A DNA stretch of 45,107 bases from DATKZS01 sp035527835 [NCBI: bacterium]. GTDB taxonomy: Bacteria > RBG-13-61-14. This document shows, piece by piece, positions 37,467 to 45,107 of this stretch. Numbering within the stretch: position 1 is the first letter of the stretch; every line of letters starts with the position of its first letter. The stretch is taken from assembly GCA_035527835.1 (NCBI GenBank), contig DATKZS010000004.1, positions 1 through 45,107 of the forward strand, in the 5' to 3' direction. The translations under genes were made by a program, and so were the position numbers. The notes beneath the pieces were generated by a model, which saw only the letters and a program-made list of their open reading frames with translations, was not told the DNA's origin and searched no databases.

Positions 37467-38930
37467 TCAGGTTTGCAGGACCTTTACGGGCGTTGGTTGG
37501 GGGGCGGTGGTCCCGGCCCTTTGGGGCTGATGCGCCTCCCGCAGGGCATCGAGGAAGGTGTCGGCCCATTTGGCGGAGGTGTTGTTGGTCACGAACTCGA
37601 GCATGGTCTGGTGGCGGTCTTTTCTCTCGCGCAGCGGCATGGAGAGGGCGCGGTCAATCCCCTCGGCCACGCTGTCAATGAGGTAGGGGTTGACGAGCAC
37701 GGCCTGGGGCAGGAACTCGGCGGCGCCGGTGAAGCGGCTGAGGACGAGGACGCCGGGAGATTCCAGGTGCTGGGCGGCGACGTATTCCATGGCGACCAGG
37801 TTCATTCCGTCCCGGAGCGGGGTGACCAGGGCCACGTCGGCGTCGCGGTAGAACCGGGCCAGGTCGGTCTGGTCGTAACTGCGGTAGAGGTAGCGGATGG
37901 GCGTCCAGTCGTGCTCCGCCTGCTCGCCGTTGATCCGGCCCACCTTGGCGTCCACCGTCCGTTTCTGCTCCTGGTACTCCCGGACCCGGGTGCGGGAGGG
38001 CGCGCAAATCTGCACCAGCGACGCCCGCCGCCGCCACTGCGGGAAGCGCTTGAGGAAGTATTCGAACGAGTCAATGCGCTCGGGTATCCCTTTCGTATAA
38101 TCCAGGCGGTCCACCCCCAGCACCAGCTTGATGTCCGGGATCAGCGACCGGAGCCCCTTTCTCCTGGAGCCCAGGCCCCCGGACTCCCGCCCGGGATCGT
38201 AAAGCGACGGGTCAATGCCGATGGGACACGCGATCACCCGCTGCCGCCGGTTGCCCGCCTCCAGATTGCGCCCCCTCCTGGTCCCCAGCTTGAGGCGCTC
38301 CGCGACCTCCAGGTAGTTGTCCAGGTAGCGCTCGGTGTGGAACCCGACCAGGTCATAGTCCAGCCAGGCGTCCATGAAGCTCACCGGGTCCGTCAGGATC
38401 TCGATCATCTCCTGCGGCGGGAACGGGACGTGCAGGAAGAACCCGATCGGCCCGCGGAAGCCGCCCTGCCGGAGGAACCGGCCCAGCGGCGCCATGTGGT
38501 AATCGTGCACCCACACCACGTCACCGTGCTCCAGGAAATCCAAGAGCGCGGCCCCGAACTTCTCATTGACCTGGAAGTAGCACTCCTGCTGCTCCTTGTC
38601 CAGCTTCACCCGGCCCTGGAAACTGTGGAACATCGGCCACAGCGTGCGGTTGCAAAAGCCGTTGTAGTAGTCCTCAACCTGCCGCTCGGTCAGGTCCACC
38701 CCGATCAGACTCATCAGCGGGTGCTCGATCACGCGGACCTGGGCAGGCTGCTTGGCCGATACGCCGCGGCCGCTCCAGCCCATCCAGATGCCCTTGTTCG
38801 ACGCCTCCATGGCGGGCAGGAGCGCACTGACCAGTCCGCCCGCGGACTGGCGGGTGCCGCTCTTCAATCCGGCCTCCGGCCTGAAGCTCGGAAGCCGGTT
38901 GGAAACCACCACCAATCTTCCGTTCTTCAT
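37467..38930 (-). CDS. otsA: Alpha,alpha-trehalose-6-phosphate synthase
   Basis: This GT20 enzyme joins UDP-glucose (or another NDP-glucose) with glucose 6-phosphate to make trehalose 6-phosphate in the cytoplasm. The 487-residue protein has LVVVSNRLP at the N-terminus, VWVHDYHMAPL, GFFLHVPFPP, LGVDRLDYTKGIPER and PLRDGMNLVAMEYVA, all OtsA signatures. The sequence is complete. GGAGGG six bases before ATG 38930 is preferred over GTG 38957, which overlaps the otsB stop. It is the last gene of the trehalose operon. A GC-rich stretch of about 165 bases follows with a likely hairpin (GGCGCCCGCGGGGGCGCC) near 37422-37439. Confidence 0.94.
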   Translation of the reverse strand: MKNGRLVVVSNRLPSFRPEAGLKSGTRQSAGGLVSALLPAMEASNKGIWMGWSGRGVSAKQPAQVRVIEHPLMSLIGVDLTERQVEDYYNGFCNRTLWPMFHSFQGRVKLDKEQQECYFQVNEKFGAALLDFLEHGDVVWVHDYHMAPLGRFLRQGGFRGPIGFFLHVPFPPQEMIEILTDPVSFMDAWLDYDLVGFHTERYLDNYLEVAERLKLGTRRGRNLEAGNRRQRVIACPIGIDPSLYDPGRESGGLGSRRKGLRSLIPDIKLVLGVDRLDYTKGIPERIDSFEYFLKRFPQWRRRASLVQICAPSRTRVREYQEQKRTVDAKVGRINGEQAEHDWTPIRYLYRSYDQTDLARFYRDADVALVTPLRDGMNLVAMEYVAAQHLESPGVLVLSRFTGAAEFLPQAVLVNPYLIDSVAEGIDRALSMPLRERKDRHQTMLEFVTNNTSAKWADTFLDALREAHQPQRAGTTAPQPTPVKVLQT

Positions 38931-38953
38931 CGCTGTCCCTCCATGATTCGGCG

Positions 38954-39742
38954 TCACGTGCTATCGGCCCATTGAATAAGAAATTCCCGGACCGCCCCGC
39001 AATCGGCCAGGCGGTACGCGGCCCGCGTCTCCCCCGCATCCCCCACCTTGATCCCGACCCCGTGGGCCGGAAGCGCCTCGAACGCGTCCTCGTCCGTCAC
39101 GTCGTCGCCCACGTAAACCATCAGCTCCGCGCCCGGAAACTTCCGGACCAGCTCCTTTACCCCCGTGCCCTTGTTCCGCCCGGTCAGCCGAAGCTCCACC
39201 CCGCCGTTGAACTCGAGCAGGTTGAAGTCGCTGCTTTGCAGCGCGGCCCAGTCCCGCCGCACGCGCGCGATCCAGCGCCCGCCCTCCTCCCGGCGCAGGC
39301 CCCGCACGTGCACGGCCACGCCCGCGGGCTTGCATTCCACCCGGAGCTCCGCCTGCTCCCGCGACCACAGCACCTCGCCGCCGGACGCCAGCGCCGCCGC
39401 GCACGCCCGGTCAATGCGTTTCGCGAGCTCCTCCCCCGGGCGCGGGACCTCACCCCGCCCGCCCGGCCATCGCACCTCCCACCCGTGCGACCCGATCGCC
39501 GCCAGGTCTCCCGACAGCCCCGCCGACACCTCGTCAAGCTCGCGCAGCGTCCGCCCCGTCACCAGCGCCAGGTGTGTGCCTTCAATCCCGCGGATGGAAG
39601 CGATCGCCTCCGCGATCCCGGCCAGCGGCCGCGCCTGAAGCCGCTCGGCGCGAAATGGAGCGATGGTGCCGTCATAGTCCAGCGCCAGCACCCGCTCCCG
39701 GGCCTTTCTTACCCGGTTCCAGAATTTCGTATCAGGTCCCAT
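38954..39742 (-). CDS. otsB: Trehalose-6-phosphate phosphatase
   Basis: The 262-residue HAD-superfamily phosphatase releases trehalose from trehalose 6-phosphate. The catalytic motif is LALDYDGTIAP (D22 nucleophile, D24), motif II VTGRTLREL, then NLLEFNGGVELR and the acidic motif YVGDDVTDEDAF. GGAGG six bases before the ATG supports the start. It lies 21 bases after treT and 23 bases before otsA, so the enzyme pair is co-expressed. Confidence 0.93.
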   Translation of the reverse strand: MGPDTKFWNRVRKARERVLALDYDGTIAPFRAERLQARPLAGIAEAIASIRGIEGTHLALVTGRTLRELDEVSAGLSGDLAAIGSHGWEVRWPGGRGEVPRPGEELAKRIDRACAAALASGGEVLWSREQAELRVECKPAGVAVHVRGLRREEGGRWIARVRRDWAALQSSDFNLLEFNGGVELRLTGRNKGTGVKELVRKFPGAELMVYVGDDVTDEDAFEALPAHGVGIKVGDAGETRAAYRLADCGAVREFLIQWADST

Positions 39743-39763
39743 GCCCGGCCTCCGCCCCGGCCC

Positions 39764-41008
39764 TCAGCGGAGCACGATCCTCTCCCCGTCGCCGTGGATC
39801 AGCGACACCATCAGGGTGAGGTACTCGCGCAAATGCCGCGTGAGCAGGAAATGCTCGCGCACGAAGCTCCGGGCCTTCACCCCCATCTGCACGATCAGCT
39901 CGGGGTGGTTCAAAAGGTAGCGGATGCGCAGCGCCGCCCCCTCCGGAGAATGCACCAGAAACCCGGTGTGATAGTTGGCCACCTGCAGCTTGATCCCGCC
40001 CGCGTGGCCGCCGATCACCGGCTTGCCCTTCCACATCGCCTCGGTAACGGTCAGCCCGAACCCCTCCTTGATGGACTTCTGCACCACCACCACCGCCGCC
40101 CGCTGCAGCGCGTTGATCGCCCGGTCCGCGTCCGGGGGCAGGAGCAGGATCTTGATGTCCGGATCCCCTTCCGCCGCCTTCTCCACCTCCGCCAAGACCG
40201 CGGCCCCCTCCGGATCATCAACCGCCGTGCCCCCGGCCAGCGCGAGCTGGACCGGGAAATACTGCCGCACCAGCTTGTAGGCCTCGATCACCCCGATCGG
40301 GTCCTTGAACCGGTCGAACCGGGAAACCTGAACCAGCAGCGGACGCGATGGATCCAGCCCGAATTCCTCCATCACCATCCGGACCTCCTCCGCCGGCAGC
40401 TCCACGTTCTTCGCCGACAGAGGGTCTATGCTCGGAGGGATCAGGTACTGCGGGTGCGGAAGCTGCTGCGCGAAATCGGCCAGGCTGAAGATGCTGGCGT
40501 CGTAACCCTTCACCACCTCGCGCAGATACTTCCACACCGGCCGGTGCGGCCGGCTCACGTCCACGTGGCAGCGCCAGATCCATTTTCCCTTGCGCTCCGG
40601 CAGATGCATCATCATGCGGGCCGGCTGAGGGTCGTGGATGAAGACCACGTCCGCGGAGAGGAGCTGGTCCCGGAGCCGCTCCGCGTTGTGCCGGCTCACC
40701 TCCTCGTAAATCCTGAGCGCCTTTTCCGAAACGTTGACCGGAAAACCCTGGATCCCGTTGTGGAACGACTTGGTCACCGCGAAAAATTCCGGCGTCCCCT
40801 CGATCACCTCCCAGGTGGCGTTGACCCCCAGCTCGTTCATCAGCGGTATAAGCCGGTTCAGGATCTCCGCCACGCCCCCGCCCACCCGCGTGGAGTTGAC
40901 GTGAACCACCCGAATCCCCTTGAGCCGCCGCGCCAACTGCCGCAGGTGCTCGATCACGTCCTTGCCCGCGACCTCGCCGTAGGCCGCGAGCGACGGTAAC
41001 GCGCTCAT
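39764..41008 (-). CDS. treT: Trehalose glycosyltransferring synthase (TreT, GT4)
   Basis: The 414-residue retaining GT4 enzyme makes trehalose directly and reversibly from NDP-glucose and glucose. Landmarks are VHVNSTRVGGGVAEIL near the N-terminus, FIHDPQP, WRCHVDVSRP, LVQVSRFDRFKDPIGVIEAY and the E-x7-E motif EGFGLTVTE. The start at 41008 overlaps the DUF5752 stop as ATGA, with GGGGGAGG just upstream. Its neighbours otsB and otsA form the separate two-step route, so this operon encodes two ways to the same sugar. TreT in many organisms works mainly in the breakdown direction, which would make the cluster a make-and-use unit (inference). Confidence 0.92.
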   Translation of the reverse strand: MSALPSLAAYGEVAGKDVIEHLRQLARRLKGIRVVHVNSTRVGGGVAEILNRLIPLMNELGVNATWEVIEGTPEFFAVTKSFHNGIQGFPVNVSEKALRIYEEVSRHNAERLRDQLLSADVVFIHDPQPARMMMHLPERKGKWIWRCHVDVSRPHRPVWKYLREVVKGYDASIFSLADFAQQLPHPQYLIPPSIDPLSAKNVELPAEEVRMVMEEFGLDPSRPLLVQVSRFDRFKDPIGVIEAYKLVRQYFPVQLALAGGTAVDDPEGAAVLAEVEKAAEGDPDIKILLLPPDADRAINALQRAAVVVVQKSIKEGFGLTVTEAMWKGKPVIGGHAGGIKLQVANYHTGFLVHSPEGAALRIRYLLNHPELIVQMGVKARSFVREHFLLTRHLREYLTLMVSLIHGDGERIVLR

Positions 41009-41682
41009 CTGCCCTCCCCCTTGTCCGGGAAATCGGCGAACACCTTGGCGATCCGCTCCCGGAGCTCCGACAAGGTCCAGAAATAATAATCCACTCTCGC
41101 CAGACCCTCCCGCACCGCCGCGGTCGCGTCCTCCCACTGCTTAAGCCACGCGCTGAAATCATCCAGCTCCACCGGCGGGCGGCGCCGCGCCTCGATGAAA
41201 TGATAGAAGATCGAGCCCGTGCTCATCCCCCGCACCGAGCGCCCCAGCTCCTCCCAGGTGTTCAACCGCCGGCCCGTGTCGAAAACCACCACCCGCGACG
41301 TCAAAAAATGGAACTCGTCCTCCGGACGCGCCCACGGCACGAACTCCCGCTCCGCGAGCTGGTCCTCGATAACGTCAACCAGCATCCGCCGGAGCTCGTC
41401 CATCGAGCAGCACGACGGGGGGTTCAGGGTCCCAAGCTTCTCCGCCAGGCGAGTGTCGTGCAGCGCCCGCTTCGCCCACAGCGCGAAATCGTTTCTGAAC
41501 TCCGGGTCGTCGAAGCTCGGCCGCAGCAGGTTCTCGTAAAAATGGTAATACAGGCTGGACTCCTCAATCTCCGAGATCCGGTCCCTGAGCTCGCGCAGGT
41601 TGAGAGCCCGTTTGCCCGTGGCCAGCGTGATCAGCGCGCAGTCCATGAGCTCGAAGGGCTTACCGTTCTTTTTTTTCGCCAT
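41005..41682 (-). CDS. DUF5752 family protein linked to treT
   Basis: The 225-residue soluble protein looks like two similar halves. The motif YYHFYENLLRPS (about 45-56) recurs as IFYHFIEARRRPP (about 158-170), each preceded by LRELRDRI or TWEELGRS and followed by an acidic/aromatic helix (DFALWAKRAL; DFSAWLKQW). I know the family mainly as a neighbour of TreT. No catalytic motif is evident, so a regulatory or complex-forming role is possible. It is the first gene of the trehalose operon, and its stop overlaps the treT start. No clear promoter box pair was found immediately upstream. Confidence 0.78.
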   Translation of the reverse strand: MAKKKNGKPFELMDCALITLATGKRALNLRELRDRISEIEESSLYYHFYENLLRPSFDDPEFRNDFALWAKRALHDTRLAEKLGTLNPPSCCSMDELRRMLVDVIEDQLAEREFVPWARPEDEFHFLTSRVVVFDTGRRLNTWEELGRSVRGMSTGSIFYHFIEARRRPPVELDDFSAWLKQWEDATAAVREGLARVDYYFWTLSELRERIAKVFADFPDKGEGR

Positions 41683-41811
41683 TCATCCCTTCCTCAACGA
41701 ATTTTTCCGCGGCAAAATCACGGCCGCTCCTTATAACTTAGCAACGCATCCACATCGGGTCAACCCCGGGACCCCTGGCCCCCGCCATCGCGGCCGCACG
41801 CCGGCCTTTTC

Positions 41812-41840
41812 TTGACGCTCCCGCGGCCGGGTGTTATGAA
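41812..41840 (+). promoter_or_regulatory. Sigma-70 promoter upstream of pilB
   Basis: TTGACG (41812-41817), a 17-base spacer and TATGAA (41835-41840) form a good pair (5/6 and 4/6). Transcription from about 41847 gives a leader of roughly 155 bases before the chosen ATG 42001. That leader contains a GC-rich run near 41939-41952. Confidence 0.6.
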
Positions 41841-42000
41841 TAATTATCAGGGCATGCTAAAATAAACGTAAATGTCTCGCGCTGCGGTTTCCGCCGCCGG
41901 CCGGGAACCATTTAAAATTGTTTATTTAGATAATTGGGCCCGGGGGGGGCGGTTTTGTCAAACGACCCCTCTTTTCCGGGCCTTTCGGGAAGTGACTTTT

Positions 42001-44814
42001 ATGCCTGATCCGATTAGAAAAGGCAGCTTCAAGGACCAATCCTTCGCCAGGGTCTATTATGCCGTGGCCGGCCAGGGGAAGACCGGGTTCATGGACATCA
42101 TGGACGAGAACGATTCCCTGGTCAAAAAGCGCATCTTCTTTCTCGCCGGCGACACCAGCTTCGTGCAGTTCGGGCCCCTCACCGAGAGCCTCGGCCAGAT
42201 CCTCATGGACCAGGGCATCATCAACGACGACCAGTTGGAGGAGGCCATTGACGAGATCGCGCTCACCCAGAAGCAGCTCGGCCAGATCCTGGTCCAACGG
42301 GGATGGCTCAAGCAGGAAAAGCTCCACGAGCTCCTGGTATATCAGACCGAGCTCAAGATCATAAGCTGCTTCGCCTACAACGACGGCAACTTCGAGTTCA
42401 CCGAGGAGTCCGTGGCCAAGTTCAACCACGACGTGCCCATGCACAAGATCGTGCCCGACCGCATCCTCTACCAGGGCGTCATGAAGCATTACTCCATTGA
42501 CCGCCTCGAAGTCGAGTTCGAGCACCTCAAGGAGAAGGGACTGGGGCTTGCCCCGAATTTTCAAGAACGCCTCGCCAGGTTCCTGCTCCTGCCCGAGGAG
42601 GAGAAATTCATCAGCGGCATCAGCGCCGGCAAGCCCTTCGGCCAGGTGCTCGGCAAGAGCGGCCTGGGCCTCACCCGCACCCTGAAGGTCCTCTACATCA
42701 TGCTCGTTTCCGGCGTCGTGGAGATCACCCGGATCACCGGCATCAAGTCGGTCAAGGTCGAGGACAGGGCCACCGTCCGCCGCAAGTCCCGCACCATCGA
42801 GCTGGAGGACGTGCCCAATGTCAACAAGGAGATCGCCAAGGCCGCCAAGGAGGCCATGGGCGACAGCGACGTCTTCGCCGACGACGATCAGGACTTCGCC
42901 TCCGTGGTCACCGACTACCTCACCGACCAGATCGCCAAGCCGGCCGTGCCTAAGCCCGAAGCCAAGGGCGACATAGTCATGTACAAGCCAAAGAGCGCCG
43001 AGATCGAGGTCAGCATCGTCTCCGACTTCCTCCGCCAGAACAAGCGCTTCGCCCTCGACGCCTATCTGGGCAACAAGGGCGGAGACGGGGCCTCCAAGAT
43101 CGGAGACCTCCTCGTCCAGAACAAGATCATTGATCCCGGCCAGCTCCAGCTCGCCTACGCCAGGATGCGGGAAGGCGGACAGAGCTTCCTGAACGCCCTC
43201 GCCGACATCGGGGCCATCAAGGACGAGGACATGCACGACTTCCTCTCCGAGCATTTCAAGGTCCCCGCCGTCAAACTGGCCGACCTCGAGCTGGACCAGG
43301 AAATCGTGAGCCTCATTCCCGAGGAGTTCGCAAAAAAGCACCGGGCCATTCCCATCAACCGCACCGGAAAGACCCTGGTCGTCGCCATGGCCGACCCCTC
43401 CAACATCTCCGCCATTGACGAGATCAAGTTCTTGACCGAGTACAACGTCGAGGTCGTGGTCGCAACCGAGCACGACATCAGGGTCGCAATTGACAAGTAC
43501 CACGACTCCTCCGACATGCTCGACGAGGTCATGGCGAACTTTGACGACTCCGAGATCGAGACCGCGAACTTCGAGGACGACTTCGACTTCCAGGCCGTGT
43601 CCAAGGACTCGGAGACCGCGCCCGTGGTCAAGCTCGTCAACCAGGTCATGGCCGACGCGCTCAGAAAGGGCGCATCCGACATCCACTTCGAGCCCTATGA
43701 GTCCGCCTTCCGCATCCGCTACCGAATTGACGGAGTGCTCTACCACATCCTCTCCCCGCCCTGGAAGCTCCGAAACGCCCTGGTCTCACGCGTCAAGATC
43801 ATGTCCAGGCTCGACATCGCCGAGCGCCGCCTCCCCCAGGACGGACGCATCTCCCTCAAGATCGGAAAGAAGAAGCTCGACTTCCGCGTCAGCACCCTGC
43901 CCACTCTCTGGGGAGAAAAACTCGTGCTCCGCATCCTCGACAAGGAAAGCCTCCAGCTCGACCTCACCAAGCTCGGAATGGAGCAGGAGCAGCTCGAAAA
44001 CTTAAGATGGGCCATGCACCAGCCCTATGGCATGGTCCTCGTCACCGGACCCTCCGGCTGCGGCAAGACCACCACCCTCTACTCCGCCCTCATCGAGCTC
44101 AACAAGGTCACCGACAACGTCTCCACCGCCGAGGACCCCATCGAGTATTACCTCGAGGGCATCAACCAGGTCCAGATGCACGACGAGGTCGGAATGAATT
44201 TCGCCTACGCGCTGCGCTCCTTCCTCCGCCAGGACCCGGACATCATCATGGTCGGGGAGATCCGCGACTTCGAAACCGCCGAGATCGCGGTCAAGGCCGC
44301 ACTCACCGGGCACGTCGTCCTCTCAACCGTCCATACCAACGACGCCCCCAGCACCATCAACCGACTCCTCAATATGGGCGTCGAGCCCTTCCTCATCACC
44401 GCGTCCATGAACGCCGTCGCCAGCCAGCGCCTGGTCCGCAAGCTCTGCGACTTCTGCAAGCAGCCCGACGAGCCGGAGAAGAGCACCCTCGTCAACGTGG
44501 GTGTGCCAAAGGACGAGGTGGACAAGTTCACGGCATATAAGGCCGTGGGCTGCTCCAACTGCAACGACCGCGGCTATAAGGGCCGCATCGGGATCTACGA
44601 GGTCATGCCCATCAGGGGAGACATCTCCGAGTTCATCTTGGCCGGCGCCACCCCCTCCGAGCTCAAGCGCGAGGCCATGCGCCGCGGGATGAGGACCATG
44701 CGCCAGGCCGGACTGGTCAAGGTCAGCCAAGGCATCACCACCCTCGGGGAAATTACCCGAACCACCATCCCCGATTTCATCGCCGGCAACACCCAGTTCG
44801 AGGACGTGAATTAA
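42001..44814 (+). CDS. pilB: PilB/GspE-type type IV pilus assembly ATPase with DUF4388 N-terminus
   Basis: The 937-residue motor ATPase drives pilin polymerisation at the inner membrane. An N-terminal DUF4388 region (about 1-260; FMDIMDENDSLVKKRIFFLAG, LGQILMDQGIINDDQLEEAI) precedes a MshEN/GspE-N domain (about 385-520; IGDLLVQNKIIDPGQLQLAY, VPAVKLADLELDQEIV). The ATPase follows: ASDIHFEPYE, Walker A GPSGCGKT (683-690), Asp box and Walker B DIIMVGE (D747, E753), and HVVLSTVHTNDA. A zinc-type tetracysteine is present (C816, C819, C851, C854). ATG 42001 is chosen because the upstream 43 codons lack family similarity. The added DUF4388 module makes it longer than usual (about 560-570). MglA/MglB at 17.3-18.4 kb may set its pole. 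Confidence 0.92.
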   Translation: MPDPIRKGSFKDQSFARVYYAVAGQGKTGFMDIMDENDSLVKKRIFFLAGDTSFVQFGPLTESLGQILMDQGIINDDQLEEAIDEIALTQKQLGQILVQRGWLKQEKLHELLVYQTELKIISCFAYNDGNFEFTEESVAKFNHDVPMHKIVPDRILYQGVMKHYSIDRLEVEFEHLKEKGLGLAPNFQERLARFLLLPEEEKFISGISAGKPFGQVLGKSGLGLTRTLKVLYIMLVSGVVEITRITGIKSVKVEDRATVRRKSRTIELEDVPNVNKEIAKAAKEAMGDSDVFADDDQDFASVVTDYLTDQIAKPAVPKPEAKGDIVMYKPKSAEIEVSIVSDFLRQNKRFALDAYLGNKGGDGASKIGDLLVQNKIIDPGQLQLAYARMREGGQSFLNALADIGAIKDEDMHDFLSEHFKVPAVKLADLELDQEIVSLIPEEFAKKHRAIPINRTGKTLVVAMADPSNISAIDEIKFLTEYNVEVVVATEHDIRVAIDKYHDSSDMLDEVMANFDDSEIETANFEDDFDFQAVSKDSETAPVVKLVNQVMADALRKGASDIHFEPYESAFRIRYRIDGVLYHILSPPWKLRNALVSRVKIMSRLDIAERRLPQDGRISLKIGKKKLDFRVSTLPTLWGEKLVLRILDKESLQLDLTKLGMEQEQLENLRWAMHQPYGMVLVTGPSGCGKTTTLYSALIELNKVTDNVSTAEDPIEYYLEGINQVQMHDEVGMNFAYALRSFLRQDPDIIMVGEIRDFETAEIAVKAALTGHVVLSTVHTNDAPSTINRLLNMGVEPFLITASMNAVASQRLVRKLCDFCKQPDEPEKSTLVNVGVPKDEVDKFTAYKAVGCSNCNDRGYKGRIGIYEVMPIRGDISEFILAGATPSELKREAMRRGMRTMRQAGLVKVSQGITTLGEITRTTIPDFIAGNTQFEDVN

Positions 44815-44889
44815 TTTACCATCCGCAGGCACGGTTTTAATGCTTATAATTGATGTTGGACCCGGTTGATGTAATCGAGTTTTTTCTTG

Positions 44890-45025
44890 AAAGCGCAAAG
44901 ACGCGAAGAACGCAAAGGGAATAAGAAATTTCCCATCGAGCGCTAAACAATATTTTTGATTTAATCACAGTGCTGTCCAAAATAAACGGACCGGAGAACC
45001 GCCAAGACGCCAAGAGCGCCAAGGA
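44890..45025. repeat. Single-arm relatives of the CGCCAAGACGCCAA repeat
   Basis: AAGCGCAAAGACGCGAAGAA (44891 on) and CCGCCAAGACGCCAAGAGCG (44999 on) are head-to-tail variants of the arm seen at 24420-24487. Neither has a clear opposite arm within the window, which ends at 45107. The region 44815-45107 holds no gene that I can support. Confidence 0.55.
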
Positions 45026-45107
45026 TTATTTTTCAACACGATTTTAAGAGGGCTTGGGTGCGAATGTTTCTTGCTTGGCGCTCCCGTCGGCCGGTCCGCC
45101 AAGCCGG

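Overview
The window is about 45 kb of GC-rich, densely packed bacterial chromosome. It looks like an anaerobic or facultative, probably Gram-negative organism of a deltaproteobacterial-like or candidate-phylum lineage, most likely uncultivated. This rests on a four-subunit pyruvate:ferredoxin oxidoreductase, an MglA/MglB polarity pair, a DUF4388-PilB pilus ATPase, an ArnA/ArnD-like envelope-sugar pair and several large multi-spanning GT-C-type membrane proteins. The phylum cannot be fixed from the sequence alone. I found no rRNA, tRNA, CRISPR array, transposase or integrase.

Layout. 0.15-2.0 kb: a tandem-ACT regulator coupled to a tiny coiled-coil protein, then a YbhN/LPG-synthase-like membrane protein. 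2.4-4.8 kb: a 75-residue orphan behind a textbook sigma-54 promoter, then rlmE overlapping a phosphofructokinase gene. 5.0-6.4 kb: a MNT antitoxin with a truncated hepT, interrupted by an AT-rich cargo gene bounded by a 17-bp inverted repeat. 6.5-11.4 kb: an exported alkaline-phosphatase-superfamily protein, a PIG-L deacetylase and a GT-C membrane protein. 11.6-15.3 kb: a GH38 alpha-mannosidase overlapping an exported SUMF1-fold protein. 15.3-18.4 kb: a DUF4145 protein, a Fic protein, mglA and mglB. 18.6-21.7 kb: porGDAB. 22.0-28.3 kb: an exported GH2 beta-mannosidase-like enzyme and two translationally coupled TPR-bearing GT-C proteins. 28.7-30.7 kb: arnA (decarboxylase part) and arnD. 30.9-33.7 kb: a zinc-ribbon membrane microprotein, CstA and DedA. 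33.7-35.1 kb: MobB, a phosphoribosyltransferase and an Sm-like small protein. 35.4-37.3 kb: a PEGA-LCP protein. 37.5-41.7 kb: a trehalose operon holding both OtsA/OtsB and TreT. 42.0-44.8 kb: PilB.

Functional themes are cell-envelope and glycan work (mannosidases, deacetylases, GT-C proteins, LCP, Arn pair, DedA), trehalose synthesis, pyruvate metabolism, and surface motility or polarity (MglAB, PilB).

The most unusual property is the number of different intergenic palindromic elements, about a dozen families. Several are palindromes of hairpins: each arm is itself a hairpin, the loops in opposite halves are complementary, and the loops are conserved while the stems covary. One copy lies in frame inside a GT-C gene, one sits between porA and porB, and one element appears nested inside another. 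I consider these elements the best candidate for a poorly described system in this window.
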